Origin: Naasia sp. SYSU D00057
GTDB taxonomy: Bacteria > Actinomycetota > Actinomycetes > Actinomycetales > Microbacteriaceae
Reading direction: 5' to 3'
DNA length: 64,000 bases
Assembly: GCF_017916505.1 (NCBI RefSeq)
Contig: NZ_JAFMSZ010000003.1
Span: forward strand, 387,083-451,082
The position numbers and the translations under genes are program-made. Under the pieces are notes generated by a model, which made no database searches, had not been told where the DNA came from, and was given only the letters and a program-made list of their open reading frames with translations. This document shows, in pieces, positions 7,910 to 16,834 of this stretch (within the stretch, counting starts at the first letter, position 1; every line of letters starts with the position of its first letter).

Positions 7910-9234
7910 CGGATGGCGCCCTTGCGGGGCCCCGCGTAGTCCGGGTTGAGCTTGCCGGGGTTGAGCAGTCCGTGCGGATCCGTCCGCTTCGCGACCTCGA
8001 CGGTGCGCTCGATCTCGAAGTCGACGTTCCACTGGTGCGGGTTGTGCACGCCGACGCCGAGCGCGTTCAGCGCCTCGATGCCGGCATACACCTGCTCGGG
8101 GCTCTCGTACCGTCCCGAGAGCATCCCGATCGGCACGCTGTGGCCGGCCTCGATGTGCAGCAGGCCGTCCGGGTAGACGGCCTCGACCTCGTCGATGCGG
8201 TCGACGAGCGCGTCGCCGCCCACCTCGACGTGGAACGTGGGGAAGGCGCGGCTCTTCTGCAGCCACTCGATGGGGTGGTTGTAGCTCAGCATCGAGATCC
8301 GCATGCTCGTCTGCGCGCCGTCCCGGATGTCCTCGACCCGTCCGCCGGCGCCGAGGATCAGGGCGCTCGCGGCGTCGATCGTGTCGGCGGAGAGGAGGAC
8401 GCGCATGCTGCTGCGGCCCGCGGGGATCGCGTCGTCGGCGGGCAGGGCCGCGGAGATGGCGGGGTTGTCGGCCGAGACGAGGCGGGGCGGCGGCTGGATC
8501 CGACCGATCTCGCGGAGCACGGACAGCGCCGATCGGAAGTCGGGGAAGCTCGCGTACAGGCCGCGCCAGTCCCGCAGCGGCTCGAGCCGCACGGTGGCGC
8601 GGGCGATGATGCCGGCGGTGCCGTAGTTGTGCACGTACTGCTGGGCCTCGTCGCCCTCGACGTGCACGAGCTCGCCGCTGCCGTCGGCGTGCACGACGTC
8701 GAGCGCGACCACGAAGCCCATGTGGTTCGCGCCGTGCTCGATGGTGCCGGTGCCGCCGGAGCCGCCGGCGAGGAAGCCGCCGATCGACGACTGCGTGGTG
8801 GACGGGTACATCCAGAGCGCCTGCCCCGACGCCCACGCGGCCTGCTCGAGCGCGACCATCTGCGCTCCGGCCTCGGCCGTGATGTGCCCGTCGCCGACCT
8901 CGACGATGGCGCGCGCCCGGGACATGTCGAGGACGAGGCCACCGCGCATCGGGATGCCTTGCCCGTAGTTGCCGGTGCCCTTGCCGCGGGGGGTGATGGG
9001 CACTCCGTGCCGGCTGGCGGCGCCCACCGCCGCGGCGATCTGCTCGGCGCTCGTCGGGAAGGCGACGAGGTCGGCGAGTCCGAGCGGAAGCTGCTCGGCG
9101 AGGATCGGCGACATCGGCGCGCCGTCGACGCTCGCGCGCTCGCGGACGCGCGGCTCGGCGCTCACCGCGCGGTCGCCGAGGATCTCGCGGAGCTCCTGCT
9201 CGAGGAGGAGGACGGGGGCGAGGGTCTGGGTCAT
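7906..9234 (-). CDS. FAD-linked oxidase (PCMH/VAO type)
   Basis: 442-residue flavoprotein. The N-terminal PCMH-type FAD domain has TPRGKGTGNYGQG (about residues 82-94) and the SSIGGFLAGGSGGTG loop (about 149-163). The C-terminal catalytic half ends in HGLLNPGKLNPDYAG, a motif of glycolate-oxidase GlcD and related enzymes. It is first of three overlapping genes and lies downstream of an ABC importer and a deaminase on the same strand, so it probably oxidises a compound delivered by that system. The substrate is not assigned. Confidence 0.82.
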   Translation of the reverse strand: MTQTLAPVLLLEQELREILGDRAVSAEPRVRERASVDGAPMSPILAEQLPLGLADLVAFPTSAEQIAAAVGAASRHGVPITPRGKGTGNYGQGIPMRGGLVLDMSRARAIVEVGDGHITAEAGAQMVALEQAAWASGQALWMYPSTTQSSIGGFLAGGSGGTGTIEHGANHMGFVVALDVVHADGSGELVHVEGDEAQQYVHNYGTAGIIARATVRLEPLRDWRGLYASFPDFRSALSVLREIGRIQPPPRLVSADNPAISAALPADDAIPAGRSSMRVLLSADTIDAASALILGAGGRVEDIRDGAQTSMRISMLSYNHPIEWLQKSRAFPTFHVEVGGDALVDRIDEVEAVYPDGLLHIEAGHSVPIGMLSGRYESPEQVYAGIEALNALGVGVHNPHQWNVDFEIERTVEVAKRTDPHGLLNPGKLNPDYAGPRKGAIR

Positions 9235-9290
9235 GGGTCGCTTTCGGTCGGTGCTGGCGGGAGGCGGTGGGCTCGGTGGGGGGGAATGCC

Positions 9291-9325
9291 CGCGGGGTGG
9301 CAGCGGCGCGCGCTGCCACCCCGCG
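9291..9325 (-). terminator. Strong hairpin between binding-protein and oxidase genes
   Basis: Perfect 15-bp arms CGCGGGGTGGCAGCG (9291-9305) and its complement (9311-9325) with a 5-nt loop. It lies just after the binding-protein stop on the minus strand. It may end most transcripts there and lower expression of the three downstream enzymes, or stabilise the binding-protein message. Confidence 0.75.
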
Positions 9326-9345
9326 AGAGGTCGTCCGACCGGGGA

Positions 9346-10539
9346 CTACTCGAGCCCGATGGACTCGTCGATGAACTCGTTGGTGTAGGTGTCGGTGGCG
9401 GTCAGGCCCTCCTTGACCGTCGTGCCCTGGCCCTCGAACGTGGCGACGGCCTTGTCGAAGAACGCCGCCGCACGCTCGTCGTCGAAGTCGCCGATCGTGT
9501 CGTTCTCGCCGTTGCCGGCGAGGCCCTCCGCCAGCTGCGTCTCGACCGAGTACTCCGCGACGCCCTGCGAGTAGGGGTAGCCGAGGTCGTACTGCTCGGT
9601 CGCGTCGAGGATGAGGTCGATCGTGGCGTCGGAGTCGGCGAAGAAGTCGACCTCGGCCTGCTGCATCACCGGCACGAAGGCCTCGAGGCAGCCGGAGAGG
9701 TCCTCGAGCTCCTCGGTGCGCACCGAGACCGCCGACGAGTACGGGTCCCAGCCCTCGTCGCTGACGAGGGCGTACTCGACGTCCTTGCCCCAGTCGGCGA
9801 CCTCGTTCTTGTAGATGTAGGGCTCGGCGGACGCGAAGCCCTGCTGCGCGTCCTTGCCCTGCGCCGCGACGAACGCGGCGGGCGTGCCGTCGTAGCCGCC
9901 GTCGCCGACGGCCGGGTCGATGATCCCCTCGTTGATCATGTAGTCGATGTAGGGGGAGCTGGCGCCGAAGTAGCGGAGCTTGCCGCCGCTCTCGAGGAGG
10001 GCGTCGCTGAGGCTGCCGTAGTCGGTCACGTCCGGGTAGGTCTCCGGGTCCCACATCGCCATGAACGGGCTCTTGTCGAGCGGCGCGAACACGGCGGTCA
10101 TCGCGAACTGGTCGGACGTCTGCACGTTCGCGTCGGTGCCGACGTAGCCCATCGTGATCTCGGAGTCCTGACCCATGGTGGCTGCGACGCCCGAGAAGGC
10201 GACGGCCGGCCCGCCGGCGCGGATCTCGAGGTTCACGCCGGTGTACTCGCCGGCCGCCATCAGCGGACCGGTGACCGACTTCGCCTCGGCGTCGATCGTG
10301 TAGTCGTCCGCGATCATCTGGTACAGGTGACCGTGCTCGGACTCGGGAACCCAGTCGGTCTGGACGACGATGGTGGCCGGGCAGCCGGCCGCCGCCAGGT
10401 CGATCGAGCCGACGGCGAGGTCGGTGCTCGGGGCCTCCGACTCGCCGGCGCCGCTGGCGCCGCCGCTGCAGGCGGTGAGGGCGACGGTCGCGATGGCGAC
10501 CGACGCGAAGGCGGCGACCCGCTTGGACTTGAGGTGCAT
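9346..10539 (-). CDS. ABC importer binding lipoprotein, NMT1/SsuA-like
   Basis: 397-residue extracellular binding protein with a lipoprotein signal: basic MHLKSKR, hydrophobic core, lipobox LTAC, then a Ser/Gly/Glu-rich linker. The body resembles NMT1/SsuA-type proteins that bind thiamine precursors, sulfonates, nitrate or pyrimidine-like ligands (for example VVQTDWVPESEHG and the GGPAVAFSG region). The ATG at 10539 follows GCGAGAGGTC. It belongs with the permease and ATPase just upstream. The ligand is probably a small nitrogen compound, inferred from the adjoining deaminase. Confidence 0.82.
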   Translation of the reverse strand: MHLKSKRVAAFASVAIATVALTACSGGASGAGESEAPSTDLAVGSIDLAAAGCPATIVVQTDWVPESEHGHLYQMIADDYTIDAEAKSVTGPLMAAGEYTGVNLEIRAGGPAVAFSGVAATMGQDSEITMGYVGTDANVQTSDQFAMTAVFAPLDKSPFMAMWDPETYPDVTDYGSLSDALLESGGKLRYFGASSPYIDYMINEGIIDPAVGDGGYDGTPAAFVAAQGKDAQQGFASAEPYIYKNEVADWGKDVEYALVSDEGWDPYSSAVSVRTEELEDLSGCLEAFVPVMQQAEVDFFADSDATIDLILDATEQYDLGYPYSQGVAEYSVETQLAEGLAGNGENDTIGDFDDERAAAFFDKAVATFEGQGTTVKEGLTATDTYTNEFIDESIGLE

Positions 10540-10598
10540 GACCTCTCGCTTTCTGTAGTGGAGTGCAGGAATGGTGCGAGGTGGTGCGGAGGAGGGGT

Positions 10599-11450
10599 CT
10601 AGTTGGTGGCGGGCTCGTACCACTTGCCCACGGCGGCCTTCGTGAGCCAGCCGAACAGGGCGAAGATCGCGACGCCGAGCAGGGCGGCCGCGAGGATCGC
10701 GGCGAACAGCTGCGGACCCTGGAGTCGCGCGGTGTAGTTGGAGATGAGCGAGCCGATGCCCGGCGTGCCGCGGCGGAAGAAGAAGTCGCCGACGATCGCG
10801 CCGACCACGGCGAGCCCCGCCGAGATCCGCATGCCCGCGAACATGGCCGGCAGTGCGGCCGGCAGCTGCAGCTTGGTGAGCACCGTCCAGCGGGATGCGC
10901 CCTGCAGCTTGAACAGCTCCCGCTGCGACCTCTCGACGCCCTGCAGGCCGAACAGGGTGTTCGACACCATCGGGAAGAGGGCGATGAGGACGCTGACGAT
11001 CATCCGCGCGAAGAACTCCTGCCCGAACCAGAACCCGATGAGGGGCACGAGGGCGAGGATCGGGATGCACTGCAGGATGACCGCGTAGGGGTAGAGCGTG
11101 CGCTCGATGGCCCTCGCCTGCGACATCGCGACCGCCCAGACCACCCCGATCACGATGGCGACGGCGAGACCGGCGAGGCTGACCAGCAGCGTCTGGACGA
11201 TCGCGTTGCCGATGTCACCGGCGACGCGGGCGTCGAAGAAGCCCTCGGTGAAGATCCGGTGCGGCGCCGGCAGCAGGAAGCTGAGCCGGCCGAGCAGGGC
11301 GCTCACCAGATACCAGAGCGCGAGGATCAGCGCGAGGAACGCGATGGGGGGACCGACCAGGAGGGCGGTGCCCTTGGTTCCGCGGCCGGGGCGACGGACC
11401 TGGAGGGTGGGGGAGCCCGTGGTCGGGAGCTCCTTCGCGACGGTGCTCAT
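10599..11450 (-). CDS. ABC importer permease (SsuC/TauC/ThiX type)
   Basis: 283-residue inner-membrane permease with about six transmembrane segments after a cytosolic N terminus. The EAA loop is readable as ELFKLQGASRWTVLTKLQLP, which docks to the ATPase. Its start overlaps the stop of the ATPase gene by 4 bp. It forms one importer with the neighbouring binding protein and ATPase. Confidence 0.87.
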   Translation of the reverse strand: MSTVAKELPTTGSPTLQVRRPGRGTKGTALLVGPPIAFLALILALWYLVSALLGRLSFLLPAPHRIFTEGFFDARVAGDIGNAIVQTLLVSLAGLAVAIVIGVVWAVAMSQARAIERTLYPYAVILQCIPILALVPLIGFWFGQEFFARMIVSVLIALFPMVSNTLFGLQGVERSQRELFKLQGASRWTVLTKLQLPAALPAMFAGMRISAGLAVVGAIVGDFFFRRGTPGIGSLISNYTARLQGPQLFAAILAAALLGVAIFALFGWLTKAAVGKWYEPATN

Positions 11451-12226
11451 GAGTGGCCTTCCCGGAGGGCGTGCGAGACCTTGCCGACGAGTTCGGCGAA
11501 CTCGCCCGTGTAGCGGACGTCGGGGTCGCGGGGCATGTCGAAGGGCACCTCGAAGACGTCGACGATGCGGCCGGGCCGGCCCGACATGACGACGACCTTC
11601 GTCGACAGGTAGACGGCCTCGGACACCGAGTGCGTGATGAAGAGGCCGCCGAACTGCTGCTCCGCGAAGAGGCGGATCAGCTCGTCGTTGAGGCGCTCGC
11701 GGGTGATCTCGTCGAGGGCGCCGAACGGCTCGTCGAAGAGGAACAGCTCCGGGTCGAGGGTCAGTGAGCGGGCGAGTGAGGTGCGCATCCGCATGCCGCC
11801 CGACAGCTGCTTGGGCAGGTGCTTCTCGAATCCCGTGAGGCCGACCAGCTCGATCGCGTCCGCCGCCTTCGCCGCACGGTCCTTCTTCGACCGCCCGTTC
11901 AGCTCGGCGAGGAGCTCGACGTTGCTCTCGACGTCGCGCCAGGGCAGCAGCGTCGCGTCCTGGAAGACGTAGCCGATCCGGCTGGTCGCGACGCTCGCGG
12001 TGCCCGCGGACGCCTTCTCGAGCCCGGAGGCGATGCGGAGGAGGGTGCTCTTGCCGCAGCCGGACGGCCCGACGACGGTGACGAACTCGCCGCGCTCCAC
12101 GGTGAGGTCGACTCCGGAGAGCGCGATGGTGCCGTTCGGGAACTGCATGGCGACGTCGCGGAAGTCGAGCAGGGCCGTGCCCGTCGGCGGCGCGGCCGGC
12201 GATCGGGTCGGAGTGGAGAGGGTCAT
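11447..12226 (-). CDS. ABC importer ATPase (SsuB/TauB type)
   Basis: 259-residue ATP-binding subunit. It has Walker A GPSGCGKST, Q-loop GYVFQDATLLPW, signature LSGGMRMR, Walker B LFLFDEPFGALD and the switch His in FITHSVSEA. The signature motif has Met where most have Gln, which is common in the nitrate/taurine group. The start lies 4 nt after the CodA-like deaminase stop, and the gene overlaps the permease gene by 4 bp. Confidence 0.9.
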   Translation of the reverse strand: MTLSTPTRSPAAPPTGTALLDFRDVAMQFPNGTIALSGVDLTVERGEFVTVVGPSGCGKSTLLRIASGLEKASAGTASVATSRIGYVFQDATLLPWRDVESNVELLAELNGRSKKDRAAKAADAIELVGLTGFEKHLPKQLSGGMRMRTSLARSLTLDPELFLFDEPFGALDEITRERLNDELIRLFAEQQFGGLFITHSVSEAVYLSTKVVVMSGRPGRIVDVFEVPFDMPRDPDVRYTGEFAELVGKVSHALREGHS

Positions 12227-12230
12227 GGGA

Positions 12231-13559
12231 TCACCTTCCGGAGGACAGTGTGGACAGGAGGGGCGCGGGCGCCAGGGTCGCCGGAGCGGCTGAATCGGTC
12301 TGGACGGTGGTGCGGCTGACGAGGCGGCCCGCGGAGAGCACGAACCGGTCGCCGGGGGCGAAGGCGATCGCCTCGCCGAGGTTCTCGGCCCGGACGGCGA
12401 GGAGATCGGCGACTCGACCCGCGACGGGTCCGGCGGCGGGGAGGCCCATCACGTCCCGGGCGTTGTCGGTGACGAGCGCGATCGCCTCCTCGAAGTCGAG
12501 GTGCCCGGCCGTGACCAGGAGGGACGCCGTCTCGAGCGCGTCGCAGCGGCCGACCGGGTTGAAGGGGTCGCGGACGTTGTCGGCGCCGGCGGCGACGCGG
12601 ATGCCGGCGTCGAGCAGTGCCCGCAGGGCGGTGAGGCCTCGCGGGGTCGCCACGGGGTACTCCCAGCCCTGCAGGTAGAGGTTCGTGATGGGCAGCGTGA
12701 TGATGCCGATGTCGCTCGCCAGCACCTCGTCGATCAGCGGCTCGAGCTGCTCGGGCGGCAGCACGCCGAGCCGGACGCAGTGGCCTGCGCTCGTCGTGAC
12801 CGGCCAGTCCCGCACCAGGCGGGCGTACTCGGTGAGGGTGTCGGGCCCGCCGAGTCCCTCGTCGGTGTGCAGGTCGACGCCGACGCCGCGGCGCTCCGCG
12901 ATGGCGAGCAGGCGGCGCAGGTCGGCGGAGGGGTCGGGCGCGAGGTGCGATGCGCCGCCGACGAGGTCGACGCCGCGATCGAGAGCGGCCTCCACGTCGC
13001 TGTCCGGGGCCTGCCAGCCGGCGAGGGCGACGAGCTCGAGGTGCATCAGCCCGGCGAGCTCCTCGCGGACCTGGACGAGGGCCTCGACGCCGCGCATCGG
13101 CTCGTCGCCCTGCAGGATGTCGACGTGGCAGCGGACGGCGGTCGTGCCGTTCGCGAGGAGCCGGAGCGCGGCGGCCCGGGCGCGGTCGGCGATGCTCTCG
13201 ACCGTCATGCCACTCGCGTACGCCTTCCACGACTCGATGGCGCGGACGAGATCGCCCTGCGGCGGGCGGATGAGGTCGTAGGACATGGCCTTGTCGAGGT
13301 GGGCGTGCGGCTCCGCGGGAGCCGTCATCAGGAGATAGCCGTCCAGCTCGAGGGTCGCGTCGGCCGGCGCGGGAGCTGCAACGCCGGCCGGCAGCACGGC
13401 GGAGACGCGGTTCCCGTCGAGCTCCACGTCCACCCGGCGGCCGTCCGCGAGGGTGGCGCCGCGGAGCAGGCGGAGGGGCCGGGGAAGGGCTTCGGGCACG
13501 GCGGGGACCTCCGGTTCGAGGGGGTGCTGCCGCGCCGTCGGGGCAGGAGGGATGTTCAC
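12231..13559 (-). CDS. CodA-like deaminase (amidohydrolase superfamily)
   Basis: 442-residue amidohydrolase related to cytosine deaminase and isoguanine/N-isopropylammelide hydrolases. Visible signatures are AEPHAHLDKA, the CodA-group version of the HxH motif, then VRCHVDI, VDLHTDEG with a metal His, TSAGHCVRLG and the Asp of VAAGADNVRDPF. It leads an operon with a complete ABC importer, suggesting it deaminates the imported compound. Possible substrates are cytosine, creatinine or an N-substituted pyrimidine or triazine. An XRE-cupin regulator is divergent. Confidence 0.82.
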   Translation of the reverse strand: MNIPPAPTARQHPLEPEVPAVPEALPRPLRLLRGATLADGRRVDVELDGNRVSAVLPAGVAAPAPADATLELDGYLLMTAPAEPHAHLDKAMSYDLIRPPQGDLVRAIESWKAYASGMTVESIADRARAAALRLLANGTTAVRCHVDILQGDEPMRGVEALVQVREELAGLMHLELVALAGWQAPDSDVEAALDRGVDLVGGASHLAPDPSADLRRLLAIAERRGVGVDLHTDEGLGGPDTLTEYARLVRDWPVTTSAGHCVRLGVLPPEQLEPLIDEVLASDIGIITLPITNLYLQGWEYPVATPRGLTALRALLDAGIRVAAGADNVRDPFNPVGRCDALETASLLVTAGHLDFEEAIALVTDNARDVMGLPAAGPVAGRVADLLAVRAENLGEAIAFAPGDRFVLSAGRLVSRTTVQTDSAAPATLAPAPLLSTLSSGR

Positions 13560-13751
13560 GACATCAACAGGGACGACGCTATGGACGGTGCGTTTCCGCG
13601 GTGTAACGCCGGTGTGACCCTCTGTAAATTGCTTCGCCGAGGGCGAGGGAGCCTTCTATAGCCGTGATTGCATGAGACTCGCGGGCCCGTTCCGGCGCCC
13701 CTTCTGCACCCTCCGGAGGACACCGTTCGCACTTCCGATCTCCGCGTCGAC

Positions 13752-14381
13752 GTGACCGCGGACGGCACGCTCGCGGGCGCCATCCGCCCCGCACCTGTCG
13801 CCGACGTCCAGGCCGGCCGGCTCGGCCGGCGCATCCGCCGCCTGCGGCTCGACCGCGGCATGACCCTCGTCGCGCTCGCCGAAGCGGCGGGCCTTTCGCA
13901 CCCGTTCCTCAGCCAGCTGGAGCGCGGCCTCGCGCGGCCGAGCATGGGAAGCCTGGAGCGCATCGCCCGGGCGCTCGGCACGAGCCAGCTCGAGCTGTTC
14001 GCCGGCGCGGAGGAGCCCGCCGTGGAGGACGCCGACATCACGCCGTCGCTCGTGCGGGCGGGCGAAGGGCCGACCGGCCCGTACGCCGAGGGCGGCGCCC
14101 GGCTGCTGGTGCGCGGCCTCCGGCAGTTCCAGCCCATCGAGTTCGCCGGATCGAACGCGGAGCCCGACGCGTTCTACGTGCACGACGAGGACGAGTTCGT
14201 GTACGTCCTCGAGGGCCGCGTGCGGGTGGAGCTCGACGGGGAGGGGGAGTGGCTGCTCGAGGAGGGCGACTCCCTCTACTGGCACTCCCGGACCCCGCAC
14301 CGGTGGAGCTCTCCCGGCGGGAAGCCGTATCGGATGCTCGTCGTGAAGGACCGGTTCGGCCGGGGAGAGGATCGGCCGTGA
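13752..14381 (+). CDS. XRE-family regulator with C-terminal cupin
   Basis: The HTH domain is at about residues 20-80 (GRLGRRIRRLRLDRGMTL, then LSHPFLSQLERGLARPSMG). A cupin fold at about 130-205 contains HDEDEFVYVLEGRV and EGDSLYWHSRTPHRW. Such proteins sense a small ligand through the cupin and repress neighbouring catabolic genes. It is divergent from the CodA-like deaminase and ABC operon, its likely target, and overlaps the reductase gene by 4 bp. The start is uncertain: GTG 13752 gives normal length, a TTG at 13668 would add 28 residues, and neither has a clear ribosome-binding site. Confidence 0.8.
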   Translation: MTADGTLAGAIRPAPVADVQAGRLGRRIRRLRLDRGMTLVALAEAAGLSHPFLSQLERGLARPSMGSLERIARALGTSQLELFAGAEEPAVEDADITPSLVRAGEGPTGPYAEGGARLLVRGLRQFQPIEFAGSNAEPDAFYVHDEDEFVYVLEGRVRVELDGEGEWLLEEGDSLYWHSRTPHRWSSPGGKPYRMLVVKDRFGRGEDRP

Positions 14382-15328
14382 GCGCCGGCGGGGAGTTCCC
14401 GGTCCGGGTGCGGCGCCGCACGATGGCGGCGGACGCGGTCGTGCTGCTCGAGCTGGAGTCGCCGGACGGCCGCCCGCTGCCCGGCTGGTCTCCGGGCGCG
14501 CACATCGACGTCGTGCTCGCCGACGGCCGGGAGGCCCAGTACTCGCTGTGCGCCGACCCGAACGACCGCTCGTGGTGGCGCATCGGCGTGCTGAAGGAGG
14601 GCGGCGTCTCGGCCCACCTGCACGACGCCGTCGCCGAGGGCGACACCCTTCAGGTGCGCGGACCGCGCAACCACTTCTCGTTCGCGCCGTTCCCGGGCCG
14701 CAAGTACATCTTCATCGCGGGCGGCATCGGCATCACCCCGATCTACGCGATGCTGCGGGCCGCTGCGGCGGCCGGCAATGAGACGCGGCTGGTGTACGCC
14801 GGGCGATCCCGGTCGGCGATGGCGTTCGCCGGGGAGCTCGCCGCCGACTACGCGGACACCGCCGAGTTCTTCGTCGCCGACGAGGGGATGCGCGCGGACG
14901 TCGCGGCGCTCCTCGCCGATCCCGAGCCGGGCACGATCGTCTACTGCTGCGGACCGCGGCGCCTGATCGAGGCGGTGGAGGAGGCGGGCCGCTCCTGGCC
15001 GCGCGGCTCCATCCACCTGGAGCGGTTCGAGGCGAAGGTGCTCGGGGAGCCGGTCTGGAACGAGCCGTTCGAGGTGGAGCTGATGCTGTCCGGCGAGACG
15101 GTGACGGTGCCGCCGCAGCGGAGCATCCTCGAGGTCGTGGAGGAGCACGGCATCCTGGTGCCGTCGAGCTGCCGCGTCGGCACCTGCGGCACCTGCGAGG
15201 TCGCCGTGGTGGACGGCGAGATCGAGCACCGCGACAGCGTCCTCTCGCCGGAGGAGCAGGAGGACAGCTTCGCGATGATGGTCTGCGTCTCCCGCGCGAG
15301 GTGCCCCCGAATCACCCTCGAGCTCTGA
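14378..15328 (+). CDS. Ferredoxin-NAD(P)H reductase component (PDR/VanB type)
   Basis: 316-residue three-domain reductase. A flavin-binding barrel (QYSLCADPND) is followed by an NAD domain (GGIGITPIYAML, VYCCGPRRLIEAV) and a C-terminal plant-type [2Fe-2S] domain with CRVGTCGTC and a final Cys in MMVCVSRA. Such proteins feed electrons to Rieske-type or P450 oxygenases. No oxygenase partner is present in the window, so the partner is probably elsewhere. The GTG overlaps the regulator stop by 4 bp. Confidence 0.88.
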   Translation: MSAGGEFPVRVRRRTMAADAVVLLELESPDGRPLPGWSPGAHIDVVLADGREAQYSLCADPNDRSWWRIGVLKEGGVSAHLHDAVAEGDTLQVRGPRNHFSFAPFPGRKYIFIAGGIGITPIYAMLRAAAAAGNETRLVYAGRSRSAMAFAGELAADYADTAEFFVADEGMRADVAALLADPEPGTIVYCCGPRRLIEAVEEAGRSWPRGSIHLERFEAKVLGEPVWNEPFEVELMLSGETVTVPPQRSILEVVEEHGILVPSSCRVGTCGTCEVAVVDGEIEHRDSVLSPEEQEDSFAMMVCVSRARCPRITLEL

Positions 15329-15344
15329 CACTCCTTCTCCCCGT

Positions 15345-15420
15345 CCCTCAACAGGCATTCCTCCCGCCAACAGGCAGAAATGACGGAGTTCTGCCTGTTG
15401 GCGGGATTTCTGACTGTTGG
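15345..15420. terminator. Nested palindrome (CAACAGGC family, copy 2), likely bidirectional terminator
   Basis: The inner arms TCCCGCCAACAGGCAGAA (15362-15379) and its exact complement (15389-15406) are 18 bp with a 9-nt loop. Outer arms CCTCAACAGGCA and TGACTGTTGGGG flank them. It sits between the convergent ends of the reductase and the amidohydrolase and shares its word and layout with 826-900. Confidence 0.85.
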
Positions 15421-15433
15421 GGGAGAGGGCGGT

Positions 15434-16780
15434 TCAGCTCCCGCCGGTCCGCCGCCGGAGCAGGTCCTCGAGGTCGCGGACGATCGCCCGCTCGTCCGCG
15501 CTCGTCAGGCGGCCGTCCTCCACCACCGGTCGGCCTGCCACCAGGACGTGCCGCGGCCTGCGACCGGGAGAGGCCCACAGCAGGCCCGCCACCGGGTCGG
15601 CGACGCCCGCGTCCGCGGCACCGGTGACGTCCCAGGCGGCGATATCGGCCGCGGCCCCCACCGCGATCCTGCCGAGGTCCGGCCGGCCCAGGCCGTCCGC
15701 GGACCCCGCCGTCGCCATCTCGAGCGCGGTGCGCGCGGGCAGCTGCGGCCCGACGAGCCCCGAGACCTGCATCGCGAGCCGCGCGTCGGCGAGGAGGTGC
15801 CCGGCGTCGTTGCTGCCGCCGCCGCTCGTGCCGAGGCCTACGCGGATGCCCGCGGCGAGCAGCCGAGCAACGGGCGCGACGCCCCACCCCATCGGCACGT
15901 CGCAGCCGGGGGCGTGCGTCGCGGTGACGCCCGCCGCCGTGAGGCGGTCGATCTCGGCGTCCGTCACCGCGCACAGGTGCGCGATCGTCACATCGGGGGC
16001 GAGCCACCCCCACTCCTCGAGCAGGTCGAGCGGGCGACGCCCGTAGCGTTCGGCCGCGATCTCGACGTCGACCTGCTCGTTCGCCTGGGTGCGCCGCCGC
16101 AGGCCGTGCCGCGCGGCGACCTCGCCGAGCAGCTCGAAGGTCTCGCGGCCGTCGCTGTGCACTCCTGCAGGACCGACCGCCACCTGCAGCAGCCCGTCGG
16201 CGGTGACGCCGCCGGACGCCCCGGGCAGCAGGGCCTCGACGATCGCCTCGGCGCTCTCCGCAGCAGGACCCGCCGCGTCACGGGCGGTGCCGCGCACGAA
16301 CACGAGCCGGGCGCCGAGCGAGAGGGCCGCATCCGCCGTCGCGCGAGCCATGCCCACCGAGTCGGCCCCGGCCGGCCAGGTGAGGTGATGGTCGGCCACG
16401 GTGGTGACGCCGCTCAGCAGCGCCTCGGCGAGGCCTGCCCGCGCGGCGATCCCCGTCGACTCCGGGTCGACGCCGACGGCCGCGTAGGCAGCCGCCATGG
16501 TGGGCAGCCAGTCGCGCATCGGCACGCCGCGGGTGCCGGGCAGCGTGCGGAACGCGGTCTGCAGCAGGTGGTGGTGCGCGTTGACGAGCCCGGGGGTGAG
16601 CACGCAGCCGGCGACGGACAGCCGCTCGACGGGCTCGTCCGGGGCGAGCGACTGCGCGGCTGACCCGCCCGCGCCGGGGGCGGTCACGGCGGCGACCCTG
16701 CCTTGCGACACCACGACATCGGCGGGCCCCTCCGTCCCGTCGGCGCGTACGACGGTGACGGCATCGTGCAGGATGAGCAT
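15434..16780 (-). CDS. Amidohydrolase, 8-oxoguanine-deaminase-like, metal site incomplete
   Basis: 448-residue protein of the 8-oxoguanine deaminase/hydroxyatrazine hydrolase group by overall layout: GLVNAHHHLLQT (His69-71), IAHLCAV (His268), HAPGCDVPMGWGVAP and the C-terminal amidohydrolase strand. Two positions that normally bind metal are changed. The usual HTHLAE reads RTQANE (Gln232), and the usual GVDGSASND reads GTSGGGSND (Ser319). It may be inactive, use other ligands or have a different reaction. It is divergent from xdhC with a small gap. Confidence 0.75.
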   Translation of the reverse strand: MLILHDAVTVVRADGTEGPADVVVSQGRVAAVTAPGAGGSAAQSLAPDEPVERLSVAGCVLTPGLVNAHHHLLQTAFRTLPGTRGVPMRDWLPTMAAAYAAVGVDPESTGIAARAGLAEALLSGVTTVADHHLTWPAGADSVGMARATADAALSLGARLVFVRGTARDAAGPAAESAEAIVEALLPGASGGVTADGLLQVAVGPAGVHSDGRETFELLGEVAARHGLRRRTQANEQVDVEIAAERYGRRPLDLLEEWGWLAPDVTIAHLCAVTDAEIDRLTAAGVTATHAPGCDVPMGWGVAPVARLLAAGIRVGLGTSGGGSNDAGHLLADARLAMQVSGLVGPQLPARTALEMATAGSADGLGRPDLGRIAVGAAADIAAWDVTGAADAGVADPVAGLLWASPGRRPRHVLVAGRPVVEDGRLTSADERAIVRDLEDLLRRRTGGS

Positions 16781-16834
16781 GCTCCCGTTCCTACATCCCG
16801 CCCGTTACGGGCCCGTTTCACGAGGGAGGCGGCC

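Noticed and set aside
13672-13700. ATG start for the XRE-cupin regulator at 13672
   Set aside because: It is not in frame with the HTH domain.
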